DNA of 64,000 nucleotides from Pachyseris speciosa (taxonomy: Eukaryota > Cnidaria > Anthozoa > Scleractinia > Pachyseridae), in the NCBI GenBank assembly GCA_016490735.1, contig JAEMWC010000137.1, positions 393,501 to 457,500 of the forward strand, in the 5' to 3' direction. A program made the position numbers and the translations under genes. Positions 50,401 to 61,066 of the stretch are shown here, in pieces. The notes beneath the pieces were generated by a model. That model ran no database searches. It had not been told where the DNA came from and worked only from the letters and a program-made list of their open reading frames with translations. Positions within the stretch are counted from its first letter, which is position 1. Each line of letters begins with the position of its first letter.

Positions 50401-53400
50401 TTGGCTATCACAGATATCTGTGGTGGGGAAGTATTTTACTGCTGAGGAGTTACTTTGAAATAATTCAGATTGAGACAGAATGAAAACATTTGAGGAAAGG
50501 TGCATGTGTATTAATTTTGGTATGAATGTCCATAGTTAACTCCAGCAGTTCTTTCTTTGGCTGTATTAAGACTGTGATTGTGATAGATTGATCTGTATTT
50601 CATTTGGCTTGGCAGTGTGCAAATGTTATCAAGAAGATTTATGTCAGGGCCATATTATCTCCAGTGCTTTATTGCACCACTTTCACAATGGCTTAGCAGT
50701 GTTGTTCAGATTTATTTTATTTATTTATTTGCCATCATAATATTTACAATTAGTATATACCACACAAGTGAATAGTGCTTTTCGCACGCTCTGATTGGTT
50801 AACTCGGAGGTGATTAGCAAGTACTATTCAACTCCAAGCAGCTGGCACGCGAGATTTTACAATTTCCGACACACATAAAGTAATGTTTTGGTCCCCTAAT
50901 TATTCAACTTGTGTGGTATATATTAAAACAATTATTCACCTCAGTGTCGGTGAAAGTGGTGGATATTTACCTTGCCGTTTCACAGCTCGGTAAATATCCA
51001 CCACTATTCACCGCCACTTTGGTGAATAATTGTTAATTATAACATCTTGGCAAAGGTTTCACAGTAGAAAATAAAGCAACAGCAACAACAACTACACCTA
51101 GATAACACAGTCCACATTTAAACAGACGTTTATCAGCTAGTATATAAAGTGAAAATGTGACACATGCTAAGAATGGCACCACTTAACTGTTCTCTTATCT
51201 CATTTGTACAGGCTGACATTCTCTGACCCGCCACCATCTCGTAGCACTTCACTTCTTAAAATGGGATCCAAGTTCCGTTACAGTGATCGCACGCTGTATC
51301 AACTGCACAAGGAAGGACATCCAGTTAAAGAGCAGCCCAAGTTTAATCGTGTTTCAAGTCTGAACTGGTCTCGTCGTTACCAAATGCCTTCTCTATCAGA
51401 GACTGAGATTTATTTGCATAACGATAAGGATGATAAAAAGAGACCGCTGTCAGAAGGGGATATGCAGTCAAAGATGCCGTGGTACCTCAGACAAGGAGGA
51501 AAGGTGAGTTGATGTTGATGTAGTGGAAATTCACTTCTTAGCTCCTTACCTCCTTTGGGAGCAAAAAGTACTGCTAAAATTGTTGTCAGCCTTCATTTAA
51601 ATGGTAACACAGACTTACAGACTCATAGACGCAAAGGTTAGAACCACGGTGTAAAGCATAACAAACTGCACCAGGAAAGTACTGCTCAATATTTTTTATT
51701 GAAATGGTAACATTTCAACATTCCATCAACAGACAGCATAGAACACCTCGTACAGGATAATAAACGGTACCACAGGGAAGTACTACCTGATAGCTTTTGC
51801 TTGTCATAAAATTCTGATACGATTTCATTCACAGACTCAAAAGTTAGAGCCACCTTCTTGGTTAACCACCCAAGCAAAAAGTGCTCCTTAAAAGTTGCCA
51901 CTTGAGTAATCAGACTCGTGGATTTCTTTAACAGTCTGAGCTGTAGTCATACTTTAGGAAACCATTCACTGACTCAGAACTTTGAGCCACTTTTCATAGC
52001 TCACAACTCTTCATAATTGATTCTGTGGGACATTAAAGAACCACTAGGGACATAACAAACCTTGGCTGTGACCACCCCCGGTGTCAAACCTAATTCAGGA
52101 TTAACAATAGAACAATGTTATGATCCTTTGCAGGCTCCAGTAAGTTTAGAAGAGTCTGCAGACACCATGACCCCAGAAGAACGAGAAGTGTATCAGCGTG
52201 AGATGGTAGCAAGGTTAGGCAAGCAGCCAGGAGATGGAGATGAAGGTTTCATCAGGGCCAAAGGTGTTGGTGAAAGAGTTGGTTATGCTTATGGAACTCC
52301 AGATAGACCAGATGCACAGGCTACAGTCACTGCAGTGGAGGAGGAAGCAAGGAGACGGGAGAAGGAGAGAAGGGAAGAAGCAGAATGGGAGAGAGAACGT
52401 CAACGTCGTGAGCAAGAGTGGCTTGAGCAAGAACGTCTTGATAAGGAAGCCGAGCGGGAGAGGAGGCTGCAAGAATGGATTGCAAGTGAAAAGAAAAGGT
52501 AATGAAAAATAATTGATGCCTGAAATCCTCCCCAGCCAAGAGCTTCCAAGTGTGAATTAGTCTTTTGTAAGCAGTCATCTCCTTGAACAATTTCATAATT
52601 CTATTAAAAATATGATCAGCTCTCAATCAAACAATAGAAACAGGTCGTACAATTTGGGAGAGAGAGCAGAAAGTAAACTGTAATTAATTTTTTCAAAGAT
52701 GACGACATTTTCTAATTTGTAATAAGACATGTTTTGATGCAAAAATTCAATTCTGGCTAAACATTTCTTTTGCAAAGGCTTTTATGATTTGTGACTCTGA
52801 ACCCTTTAACATTTCTATTGAAAAAACTTTTAAATGGATGATGGGTGACCATCCCAATGACGTTAATTACTACAAAATTCTCTATTTAATGAAAGAGATG
52901 TTTGGGTGGCACAGTCGGATAATGAGCGTTGAGATGTGAGGGCACCAGTGATAAAAAATTAATTTACTTTCTTATCTCATTGTTTCTTTCTCTGGCTGAG
53001 TGGGGCATGGGCCGCTCGACCTACAAGACAATGAGAGGGAAAAAACAAAGGGTATTACTAGAAGCGGCTAATTGCCGGCTGCATAATTAATTATGATGAA
53101 GTGACAAAATAATTAAGAACATATTTGAGTGAGTTACAACGTATTAGCAAGGATGAGATTTTCAACTGCTCTGTTATATTTCCTTCTGCTTTTAGATTTG
53201 AAGAGCCAGAGGTTGCTGGAGTAGCTTACACTGCTCCTGGAGCTCCTTCTGAAAGGTACAGAACCATTGTTTGGATCCATAAAGGGTGAATTAGACAGTA
53301 CGATTAGTCACACATCTTGGTGTATGTGACACAACGTAGAACAAAGTTGTGCCGTGTGAATGCTCCTACAACTTCTCTACTACAGATGCACGTGGCCTAA

Positions 53401-56400
53401 AATTTGTTGTAGGATTTTGAATCATGTTGTAAAACCATACAACAGTCGTAGATATAGGTAATATTGAATGGCAAATGTTGTATATGATTTTTTACACGGC
53501 ACAAGCAGCGTGCACTACAGAAGTTGCATGCAACAGTCGTAAGCAAAAATCATACCGTCTAAATCGCCCTTAATAGGGGATTGTTTTAATGTTAGCCTGT
53601 CATGAAATGCTTCAGAAAGGTGAGGGGAATCCTTTAATTGGCAGTGCCTACTTTTGAAGCTACTCTTTGGAGGTTTTTTTGAAAACTGCTGGTAGGTTTT
53701 TAGTTTTCATTGCAACAAAAAAGGTGCCTGTTTATAAATTATGGTGCTGAGTTGATGGTGAAGTGAAAACAATCATTTATAGTCTGTTTTTGTGAGCTCA
53801 GTCGGCATCTGTAGGCAAATTGAGGAGGTAAAGTTTCAACTGATAACAAGACGGACTTCTTTGATAGTGTGTTCAAGGCTGTGGTCTAAGAAGAATTTTT
53901 GCAAGCCAAAACTCTGAACCTTTGAAATTCAGGGTACCCAGCATAGTAATGTTGGGCAAAAACCAGGGGCCACTGGGTCCTGCTAGAAAACAGCCCTGGC
54001 ATTACGGATGTTATTGTTAGAGAGTGAAATCAAATGTACAAACAAACATTTCAGACCAACTTACGCCATGACGGAAATGAAAAAGGAAGAACCTGAGATG
54101 GTTAGCATGGGTGTGGCTACCCCAGTGAGTGGTATGGACACAATAAAGAGAGCTGAGACAAGAGTTGCTGACACAGACACATACAAGGGGCGTGTCCTAA
54201 AGCTGCCGGAATCTGAGACAGTAAGATTGTGTTGTGAAAATGTTATAATTTTTTTAGGAACGTTTATAGCAACCAGTAAAAAATGAAAAAGTTATTAATG
54301 AGCCTTTGAAGTAATTTTATTTCATAGTTTGGAACCTTGCTGTTTCTTGATTACGAAATGACAAATTGAAAAGAAATTTGACAAAATCAACTAAAGCCAA
54401 TTTTTTTGCCCTTTAAAGAACCTCAAAATTCACTAAATCATGTCCTGTGGACTGGAAACAAGTCTTTGCTCCAGTCAATGCTGATGATGAAGGAAATGCC
54501 ATGACACTAGTGTCTTCTGAAGAATTACCTACCACACAGCTTTTTAATATGATCATTTGACCGCGTGCAAGATGAAGACACTTTTAGGCACTAAATTTGG
54601 AACTTTTGGTTTGATTTATTCTGTGCTGTAAATGTTTTGTTGCCTAAATAAACTATCACATTAGAACAAAAACATGTTTACTTCACAGGCATAAAATAGT
54701 AGACAAGTTTGCTAGATCGTTATGCCATCTTCAAATACGTGCATATGAAGATGAATCTTCGACCTTGAAATTTAGTCATGTTGTTCTGTTCACACCAACA
54801 AAATTGAAACTCAACCATTTCTCATTAACTTGGTTGATGGCATTTTAAGTGGCTGATCATGTTAACTGGTTGGTAATGGTTTTGTCCCAAAGGAACACGT
54901 ACACTAATACAGTACAAGAAGAAAATGTGACCTCATTAGACCTCCACTGAAGAGTGGTCTGTTTGTTCCACAGGGTCCTGATTATGCTTCAAGGACTAGT
55001 ACCTGGGGTGGTGGGAGAAGGCCTGATAACGTTACCTCCTACTCCCGCACCTATACAAGCTCCACCCTACCCAACCGTGGGGTACGTAAAGGCCCATTTG
55101 AAAGCAACGTCCAGCCTGAGGAGGACAGGAGACGTAGCGCTGATGATCTGGATGCTGACGAGCGTGACAGTCGTTCACGAGGCAAGGTACCTCTGGTGAC
55201 AAAGGATGAATTAGTTAGGATCCATGGCAGTGGCACGCTGAGGTCAGAGCCTCCACAACATGAGATTAAGAGATCTCTTAAAGATGACCTCAATTTAGAG
55301 CATGAACAAGGTGAGGGAGGCTTTGTTAGGGAGAGCATCAAAAGAAATGAGGGAATCATTAAGAGGGAATCCATGCATCTCGAAAATGCACCACCTGAAG
55401 TCACCACGAGAACCATGATAATCAACAGTGAAAGGGAACCAACTGTGTATCGGCAAAACCAGGCTCCAGAGGTCGAGACTAAGGTCTTGACTTTAGGAGG
55501 AGCTCAAAATGGAGACTACAGAGGTAATCAAGGCACTCCCTATCGCTATAATGCCTCTTCGCCTGCTAGGTCACCTGAGCCATATGCTCCGCACACAAGA
55601 CACTTCAATGTGCCCAGCGTCACCACCCAGAGAGTCATGTATGACCAAAATGGACCACCTATTAGCCCGCCTTCCAGGGGTTAGTAGCAAGATTGCTTTC
55701 ATCCAACATTTTTCATCATCTAACATGCTAATTTTGTTCATGTTATGAGAAATGTTGGCTTCAAAAGACACCTTAACATGGTAACTCTGGATCGTTTGTG
55801 GTTCATCTCCTTCTCCTAATCAAAATAACCAATAACAATCATACATTGCTGCAGTCATGCTTCTGCTATTTTGTTTTTCAATCAACCTTCCTTCCTTTTG
55901 TTTTTCAAGTGTTTCTTTCATGGAATATAAATATTGTTACCATATTTCCTTGAATAAGCACCTGGGTTTAATTATTTGAAATGCTGGCCAAAAGAGGGGG
56001 CACTTATTTGAAGGAAGGCACTATGTGCATTTTAGCTAATGCACATAAAAGAACTCTGCAGGCACAAGGAGATAGAAATAACTGGAAGGGACTTGCGGAA
56101 ACTTGACTGTTGTCCTACATGCACTGATGCCGATGTAGTTGAAGCTTAAAAGTTTGCAAATAAAGTGATGGTGGAAACAGGTTTTCCTTGTATCCCTACT
56201 TTTAGGGGAGGGGGGGCGCTTATTCAAGGAGGTCACTTATTTGCTAGTTTGACCAAGGGGGTGGGGGTTTATTTAGGGGAGGGCACTTATTTGAGCTTGG
56301 GTGCTTATTCAAGGAAATACTGTACTTCACTTTTCAGGCTTTGATTTGAAGTGTTCCAAAAAAAATCACCTACAAATAGTATCTCTCTAATCTGTCCTCT

Positions 56401-59400
56401 GAATTAAATTATTCCCAGGAACCCAAGATGGTGGCACAGTAATCACTCGCACTATCATGATGGGTAACGCTGAACCCACAAGGACGGAAACTATTCGCCA
56501 GACAACCATGCCAACTGAGATCATTCAGAAGACCATCACTATTGAGGGTGATGGAAATCAGCTGACGGCAGAAGAGTTGAGGGATATTATCTCTAAACAT
56601 GCAGGGGACCTTGAAAGCAGTGAAGTAGTTACCACCGTAAGTAACTGCTTATACAGTCAAACCTCGATTATCTGGATTTTTTGATTATCTGGACTTGCTT
56701 AGCTGGTCCCAGTTTTTCATGAATATTAATTAGCCATATTTAAGATCTGCAGCAAAACTTTTCCCTTGAAATTAAGTAATGAATCTCTGGTTCAAACTGA
56801 ATTTATTTCGCTTCCAAACACAAAAGTACTATGGCAGTGCATTCACTGAGCTCTGATTTGCTCAGGTGTCCTTTGTTTCTAAGTGAAATTTCATGCTCCA
56901 CTTTTTCAGTCATTCAGTTTTAGTTATGGCTCATTAAGATTCATATTTTCAATTATCCGGACTCTCAATTATCCGGACTGTTCAGTGCAGTCCCAACAAG
57001 TCTGGATAATTGAGGTTCTACTGTATTCCAAACACAAAAGGATTTTTAATGTCTTCCTTTTTGGCTGGGTTTGGTGGAATGGGGGTGGAGGGGGCGGCTT
57101 AATCTTGGAGTATAGTTGGGATTTTCCAGCACACTATGTTTTTCGGAAATGATACTGTTGGGTTGAGAAGACATTTTCACTTCTAAGCTGATTTCTTGGG
57201 TAAGGAAGTTTGGCATTCGCTTTCCCTCCGCTTACAGGCCCAGCCCTTTCAATAACTTTTGAAGTAGTGGTCGTAACTGAAAATGTTGTCAGTGGTCAAG
57301 GTATTGTATTCTGGCAGCAATAAAGAGAAGTCTGGTGAATTGGGTTAATAGAAACATTGTAACTTTTATTTCTTTTAGTTTTTACAGTCAAACCTCTATT
57401 AAAGGTCATGGCAAACAAGGACAAATTGTTGTGGACACAAATGTTTCTCTGTTTGCCCGCATGCACAACATGTCGCAGACACAAAATTTGTGTCCTCAAC
57501 AAATGTTTCACAGTTTATACAGTGTGGAAACACAACATAATTTGCATTATGTCCCACTCGTTTTCTCACCCAAGAAACATGAGCAACAATGTGTCCTCGT
57601 TTGCCAGGGCCTTAAGCGGTCACCCTCGGGAAGGAGCTAACTGACTGCTTAACAGGGGTTGACCGCTCAAGAGGTTTTCCAAAATGTAGTATATAATAAG
57701 GTGAAATGGAACTTTGGCATGTATACAGTATATTGTATCAGTTGACAACAACAGTAACACAAAATTTGAGAAAAACATCAAGTAATTGCATGTTCAAGGA
57801 AGTTTGTGCCTATACTGTAAAAACTCTATTAAGCCCTCTGTCTCTGTTAACCCCCCCTCTCTAATAAGCCCCTCCCTCTCAAATAAGCCCCCCCCCCCCA
57901 TTCTCATCCCCAGAGCCACTTGTCTTAAAATGTGTTGACAAGTGGCTCTGGACGCACCAAAAAATTCGAATTTTTTCATTGGCTGACAAAAAATGAATGC
58001 ACACCAAGAATAAAGTGATGAATTACTGCGCACTTCCTGTCATTCTTATCCCCAGAGCCACTTGTTTGCAGTTACCGTTACGGGTGAGATATATTTTGCA
58101 CAATTCAACAAGGGAATATAAACCTTCAAGCCAACACGTAATGCCTTCAACTTTTCAGTTTGGTCGGGAATGAGCACATTCAGTGCCAAAACTACAAGAA
58201 CACAACTGCTTACAACCATATAAAGATCTATGGTCCACCACAAACGAGAGAAGCTGCAATATCAGCGATTTTCGAAACCCCATGGGCAAAATACACACTC
58301 AGCCAGTCTCGTTTCTGTACAGCTCAGTACTTCATGCAAGGCAGGTTGTTGTTCCCTTCTCCTATAGTAAATTTTCTAATTTCAATGAAATTAGTCTCGT
58401 TCAAAGCTTCACTGAACCAGCTTTCAAGCCAGCCATCATAAAAGCCAAAGCTGGACTGTCCCTCCCTCCCTGAGGATACATATCTGAGCACGAGCAAATA
58501 CATTCTTGGCTATATGACATGCGCTAGCGGATGTCCGTGATTTACGGACATCTGGTTATTGCTGCTACCAGAGCCCTTCATTTCTCCGACCACATGATCA
58601 AAAGAAACGGAGGCTCTGGGGACGAGAATGCCCCCCCCCCCCCATAAGCCCCTGGGGGATTAATAGAGGTGTTTACGGTAGTTCTAAGATTCTAATGTTT
58701 GTAAGACAATCGTTTTAGTTGTAAACCACATTAGTAATGTTCAGTTTTGCCATTCAACATGAACCACTCTTACACTGATACAATGTACCTCTATATTACT
58801 GTATGTTGTTTGATGAGCTGTGAAAAGAAAATGGACATGGTTTGCATATCATGCTCTCAAAATATTGCGTGATAATTACCAACGTGACTGCTTAATAGAG
58901 GTGAAACAATAAAATTAGCCAATTGGGAATTCTGAATAGTGACCGCATCCACTTAATAGAGGTGACCGCCTAATAGAGGTCAAATTTACACAGTAAATAA
59001 GAGGACTGCTTTTTTGGGAATTTGTTAAGTGTCCATGTAATAGAGGGTGACCACTTAACCGCCGACCAGTTAGCTTAGTGGTAGAGCACCGGACTACCGT
59101 GCGGGAGGTCGCGGGTTCAAACCCCGGCCGGACCAACACTCAGGGTCTTTAAAATAATTGAGGAGAAAGTGCTGCCTTTGTAATGACATCTGCAAATGGT
59201 TAGACTTTCTAGTCTTCTCGGATAAGGACGATAAACCGTAGGCCCCGTCTCACAACTCTTCATAATTGATTCTGTGGGACGTTAAAGAACCCACGCACTG
59301 TTCGAAAAGAGTAGGGGAAGTAGTTCCCGGTGTGGTGGTCTATCTCTACTAGAATGTGGTTATGGGGGAGGGATTTGCAGTTACGGGCCTACAGAAATTG

Positions 59401-60986
59401 GCGCAAGCTGTTGTAGTGTCCCTGCCAGGTCTCTGGCGAAGACTACAAATCATAAAATCAATAGAGGGCTGCTTAATAGAGGTTTGACTGTACTTAATTT
59501 CTAGCATTTAAATTAGATTCCACCACGTCAACCATGCTGTAGCTTTTTATTGTGTACAATTAACTGTTGTTATTGTTATTATTTCCTTCCATCAGTCAGG
59601 GGTTATTGAAAGGGCTGCAAGCCTGACACACTGTTCACTAGTTAGGTACTTGATTGGAAAAAACACCTAACATTTGTTCTGGCATGATTTTTATTAACTT
59701 TTTGCTTCATTTGGTTCTTAGACATACACTACAAAAGTACAGGAAGTGAAACAAACCAAAACAGTGACAGAGACAATGAGAGTGGTGGACGATGATGGGA
59801 ACATTATTAAAACTGGTGACCCAGACACTGATGCGGTAAGTTAATAATCAATGATATTAAATTATCAAAACTTGATGATACTTGATAATGCAAACTTACT
59901 CACCCAGACACTGATCGGTAAGCTAATAATCGATGACATTAAATTATCAAAATGTGATGGAAACTTGTTACGGTATCGCTCAACCGACAGAAAAGATACA
60001 CTGCGAAACTCTTCTACAAACCCAACTTATTTATTTAACGATACATAACTAAATCCTAGTTACAAAGGAGCGATTACTAAACAATACAATCTGTTATCAA
60101 ACTAGCTTAAGCCTACTGCTAAAACTTCAGTCACCACTGACACAAACCCACAATAAAGATCGAAGTCTCCGAAGAAATCTCCTTTTGATCCACTCGACGT
60201 TTCTCAGTGGCTCTCTGTTTCTCTTGGTATAGCTTCTCCAGTCGGTCTCTGCCGACAACAACAACAATTCATCACAGCAGGCAATTATAGTTCCCAGCTG
60301 TGTAATCTTTTCCACTTTGAATTCACTTTATATTTCATCTTCTGACTGCTGCACTCCACAACGAACATCCACAACTGAATCACTTCTTGTGGAACTCTAT
60401 AGTAGCTTTGAACTTAGCATCATTTTTTATCACTTTCTTTATAGTAGTCCACAGTAGCTTGGGTTATAGTGGTTATAGCCAGTTTATCAGTTATTGGGGA
60501 GGGCTTGTGCCCTGCCACCACCAACAACAATAATCGCTTCCTAGCGAAATCCTTATATACAATTAATTAACATTCTAGAACCTTCTTGGAGCTTCTAACA
60601 CAACTATTTATGTAGCATTACATCGTAATTACATCATTCAGTAGAATGTTCTAAATTGTTCTGTAGCATTGCAGTAGAAGGTTCTGGTACAAACAGTCCG
60701 TGACTTAAGATTCTAGAAATTACCAGAAACTTAGTATTTACAATCACTCTCCATAAAAAACTCGATAAAGCAACCTTCACTCACACAAACCCAACTAAAC
60801 ATTTAAATTTTTTCTGTCAACAACTGAAAGACTGTGAATTCAAGGGAGTGGATGTTTAGTGGAAACTATATCTTTGTTATTTTCCAGGCTATTATGGAGG
60901 CCATTCAGCGAGCAAAGGAAGAAAATCCAAATGCTATAATCAAAGAGGTTGTAATCACTAGAACAGACGAGGAAAGCTCAGCATAA
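35460..60986 (+). CDS. EPB41L: Protein 4.1 / coracle homologue (FERM, FA, CTD)
   Basis: Twenty coding exons, all in frame: 35460-35600, 36605-36709, 37010-37052, 39276-39351, 41556-41600, 42445-42497, 43416-43489, 43986-44032, 45720-45810, 47916-48004, 48801-48864, 49920-50017, 51212-51503, 52134-52498, 53196-53255, 54055-54220, 54974-55679, 56419-56636, 59722-59835, 60888-60986; 981 residues. FERM domain about 31-309 (CQVTLLDG, YFGLLWED, LPCSFSNQAMLGSYVVQ, LHKENRGLSPEEADLQYL, CVEHHTFFR); FERM-adjacent region (GSKFRYSDRT) after it; a highly charged Glu/Arg coil about 475-530; a long low-complexity linker; and the 4.1 C-terminal domain at about 860-981, ending in DAAIMEAIQRAKEENPNAII. A typical spectrin-actin-binding motif is not obvious. 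These proteins tie membrane receptors to the cortical cytoskeleton; in flies coracle builds septate junctions. Other isoforms are likely. The symbol is family-level only. Confidence 0.95.
40292..41178. mobile_element. TA-flanked DNA element, copy 2 (887 bp)
   Basis: CCGTATTTTCCCGTGTATAA at the left, inverse ...GGAAAATACGG at the right, each with TA outside. Internal AACTTATACACAGG/GTCGACTTATAC words recur near both ends. The middle (40570-41000) is the inverse of part of the element at 17626. It lies in intron 4 of the 4.1 gene (39352-41555), with no ORF for a transposase. Confidence 0.85.
43187..43406. repeat. Inverted repeat abutting the exon 7 acceptor
   Basis: ACCATTTTACAATTCTTTGC at the left pairs with the inverse of AACTGTAAAATGGT at the right; inner blocks GGGGTGACCTTGTTTTGATA and TATCAAAACAAGGTCACCCC also pair. 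The right edge is 9 nt before the exon 7 boundary (43415/43416), so the acceptor tract CTATTACAG is separated from the repeat by only a few bases. Confidence 0.75.
44837..44960. repeat. CTGTCGGCCAACAG palindromic minisatellite
   Basis: Irregular copies of CTGTTGGC, CTGTCGGCC and their inverses follow one another (GTTGGCCAACTGTCGGCCAA at 44854, ...CCGACAGTTGACCGACAG). Many sub-words are self-inverse, so the whole block can fold in several ways. It is in intron 8 of the 4.1 gene. Confidence 0.7.
45272..45475 (+). repeat. tRNA-derived SINE head
   Basis: A-box-like TGGCTGAGCGGTTAGGGC (about 45285) and B-box-like GGTTCATGTCC (about 45330) at tRNA spacing, followed by a SINE body (GAGCTGGTCACGCTTGTAAA). 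The 5' and 3' acceptor strands of a tRNA do not pair, so it is a SINE, not a gene. It is in intron 8 of the 4.1 gene. Confidence 0.65.
45483..45618. mobile_element. Tc1-type MITE, 136 bp
   Basis: CAGTACTGTGCAAAAGAAAT at the left, exact inverse ATTTCTTTTGCACAGTACTG at the right, both flanked by TA. The terminal CAGTACTGTGCAAAAG is characteristic of Tc1/mariner elements. In intron 8, about 100 bp upstream of exon 9. Confidence 0.9.
46041..47593. repeat. Inverted duplication, 590-bp arms, ~373-bp spacer
   Basis: Arms 46041-46630 and 47004-47593 are inverse copies with no indels: every block I paired keeps the same centre (46817). Differences are sparse single bases (for example CATGGGCTC against CACGGGCTC). 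Reading plus on the right arm, coding-like frames appear (WPWKSVYFEGYGWVTSKMGD..., 47167-47369, and MMRKIAEDTTKRLEAYDRRQ then a stop, about 47403-47465). It lies within intron 9 of the 4.1 gene. Transposon or segmental inversion is undecided. Confidence 0.88.
50754..50922. mobile_element. TIR element TATATACCACACAAG
   Basis: TATATACCACACAAGTGAAT at the left is opposed by AACTTGTGTGGTATATA at the right. The 169-bp element is non-coding and directly followed by a second, unrelated inverted repeat. Confidence 0.7.
50924..51035. repeat. Near-perfect palindrome AACAATTATTCACC
   Basis: TTAAAACAATTATTCACC at the left pairs with GGTGAATAATTGTTAA at the right; GGTGGATATTTACC and GGTAAATATCCACC pair inside, with the loop TTGCCGTTTCACAGC. 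In intron 12 of the 4.1 gene. Confidence 0.75.
51999..52043 (+). repeat. SINE body fragment
   Basis: CTCACAACTCTTCATAATTG followed by ATTCTGTGGGAC-ATTAAAGAACC matches 59248-59292 inside the SINE at 59061 almost base for base. A solitary 3' fragment about 90 bp upstream of the exon 14 acceptor. Confidence 0.75.
53282..53571. mobile_element. TIR element AAGGGTGAATTAGACAGTACG
   Basis: AAGGGTGAATTAGACAGTAC at the left is inverse-related to the right end TACCGTCTAAATCGCCCTT. The interior has inverse-related words (TTGTGCCGTGTGAATG / CACGGCACAAG). 290 bp, just after exon 15, non-coding. Confidence 0.7.
55940..56322. mobile_element. TA-flanked element with CCATATTTCCTTGAATAAGCACC ends
   Basis: The left end CCATATTTCCTTGAATAAGC and the inverse of the right end, CAGTATTTCCTTGAATAAGC, agree apart from two bases; each side is flanked by TA. 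Inside are five or more copies of (G)CACTTATTTGA words. In intron 17 of the 4.1 gene. Confidence 0.85.
56654..57023. mobile_element. pogo/Tigger-type MITE, copy 2
   Basis: CAGTCAAACCTCGATTATCT at the left and GGATAATTGAGGTTCTACTG at the right, TA outside both. Starts 17 nt after the exon 18 donor. 370 bp, AT-rich interior, no ORF. Same family as 29398-29721. Confidence 0.85.
57900..58630. mobile_element. Nested element with CATTCTCATCCCCAGAGCC ends
   Basis: CATTCTCATCCCCAGAGCC at the left, inverse GGCTCTGGGGACGAGAATG at the right. Runs of C abut both edges, 57887-57899 and 58631-58642, as if it inserted into AATAAGCCCC... of the host element. A second left-end copy (CATTCTTATCCCCAGAGCC) begins at 58041, giving an internal direct repeat. 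No ORF with recognisable function. Confidence 0.75.
59061..59460 (+). repeat. tRNA-derived SINE, about 400 bp
   Basis: A-box TAGCTTAGTGGTAGAGCAC (59071-59089) and B-box GCGGGTTCAAACCCCGG (59111-59127) at tRNA spacing, then a long body (CAGGGTCTTTAAAATAATTG..., CTTCTCGGATAAGGACG, GTGGGACGTTAAAGAACCCA) ending near 59460. The 5' strand before TAGC does not pair with the 3' strand after the B-box, so this is a SINE. Host words AATAGAGGG...CTTAA flank both sides, consistent with a diverged target duplication. Confidence 0.82.
59819..59957. repeat. Duplicated exon 19 end and 5' splice site
   Basis: ACCCAGACACTGATGCGGTAAG (exon 19 end and donor, 59819-59840) is repeated 83 bp later as ACCCAGACACTGATCGGTAAG, and the following ATGA(T/C)ATTAAATTATCAAAA is repeated too. 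If the second donor were used, the extension would meet TAA at once (GTA AGT TAA). Confidence 0.85.
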
Positions 60987-61066
60987 GCTTAGATGGTAAG
61001 CCAGTTTGAGGGGTCTCCTGAAACTCAGCATCAAAAATTTCATTTCTTTTTGGTCGCTTTCTTTAA

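Larger units (their letters stand above)
57385..59490. mobile_element. Composite 2.1-kb element with CAGTCAAACCTCTATTAA ends
   Basis: CAGTCAAACCTCTATTAAAG at the left and TTAATAGAGGTTTGACTG at the right, both bounded by TA. Inside are repeated TAATAGAGGTGACC words (58895-59060) and CTCTAATAAGCCCC words (57850-57890). Two further insertions lie within it: 57900-58630 and a SINE at 59061-59460. The ends resemble the Tigger-type MITEs but are distinct. It fills most of intron 18. Confidence 0.75.

Noticed and set aside
55680..55684. In-frame TAG right after exon 17 (SRG then stop) as the true end of the 4.1 protein
   Set aside because: GGG|GTTAGT is an acceptable donor and exons 18-20 continue in phase to a typical 4.1 C-terminal domain. 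An intron-retained short form remains possible.
59061..59135. Possible tRNA gene (A-box and B-box present)
   Set aside because: The seven bases before the A-box region do not pair with those after the B-box arm, one T-stem pair is a mismatch, and a SINE body follows.
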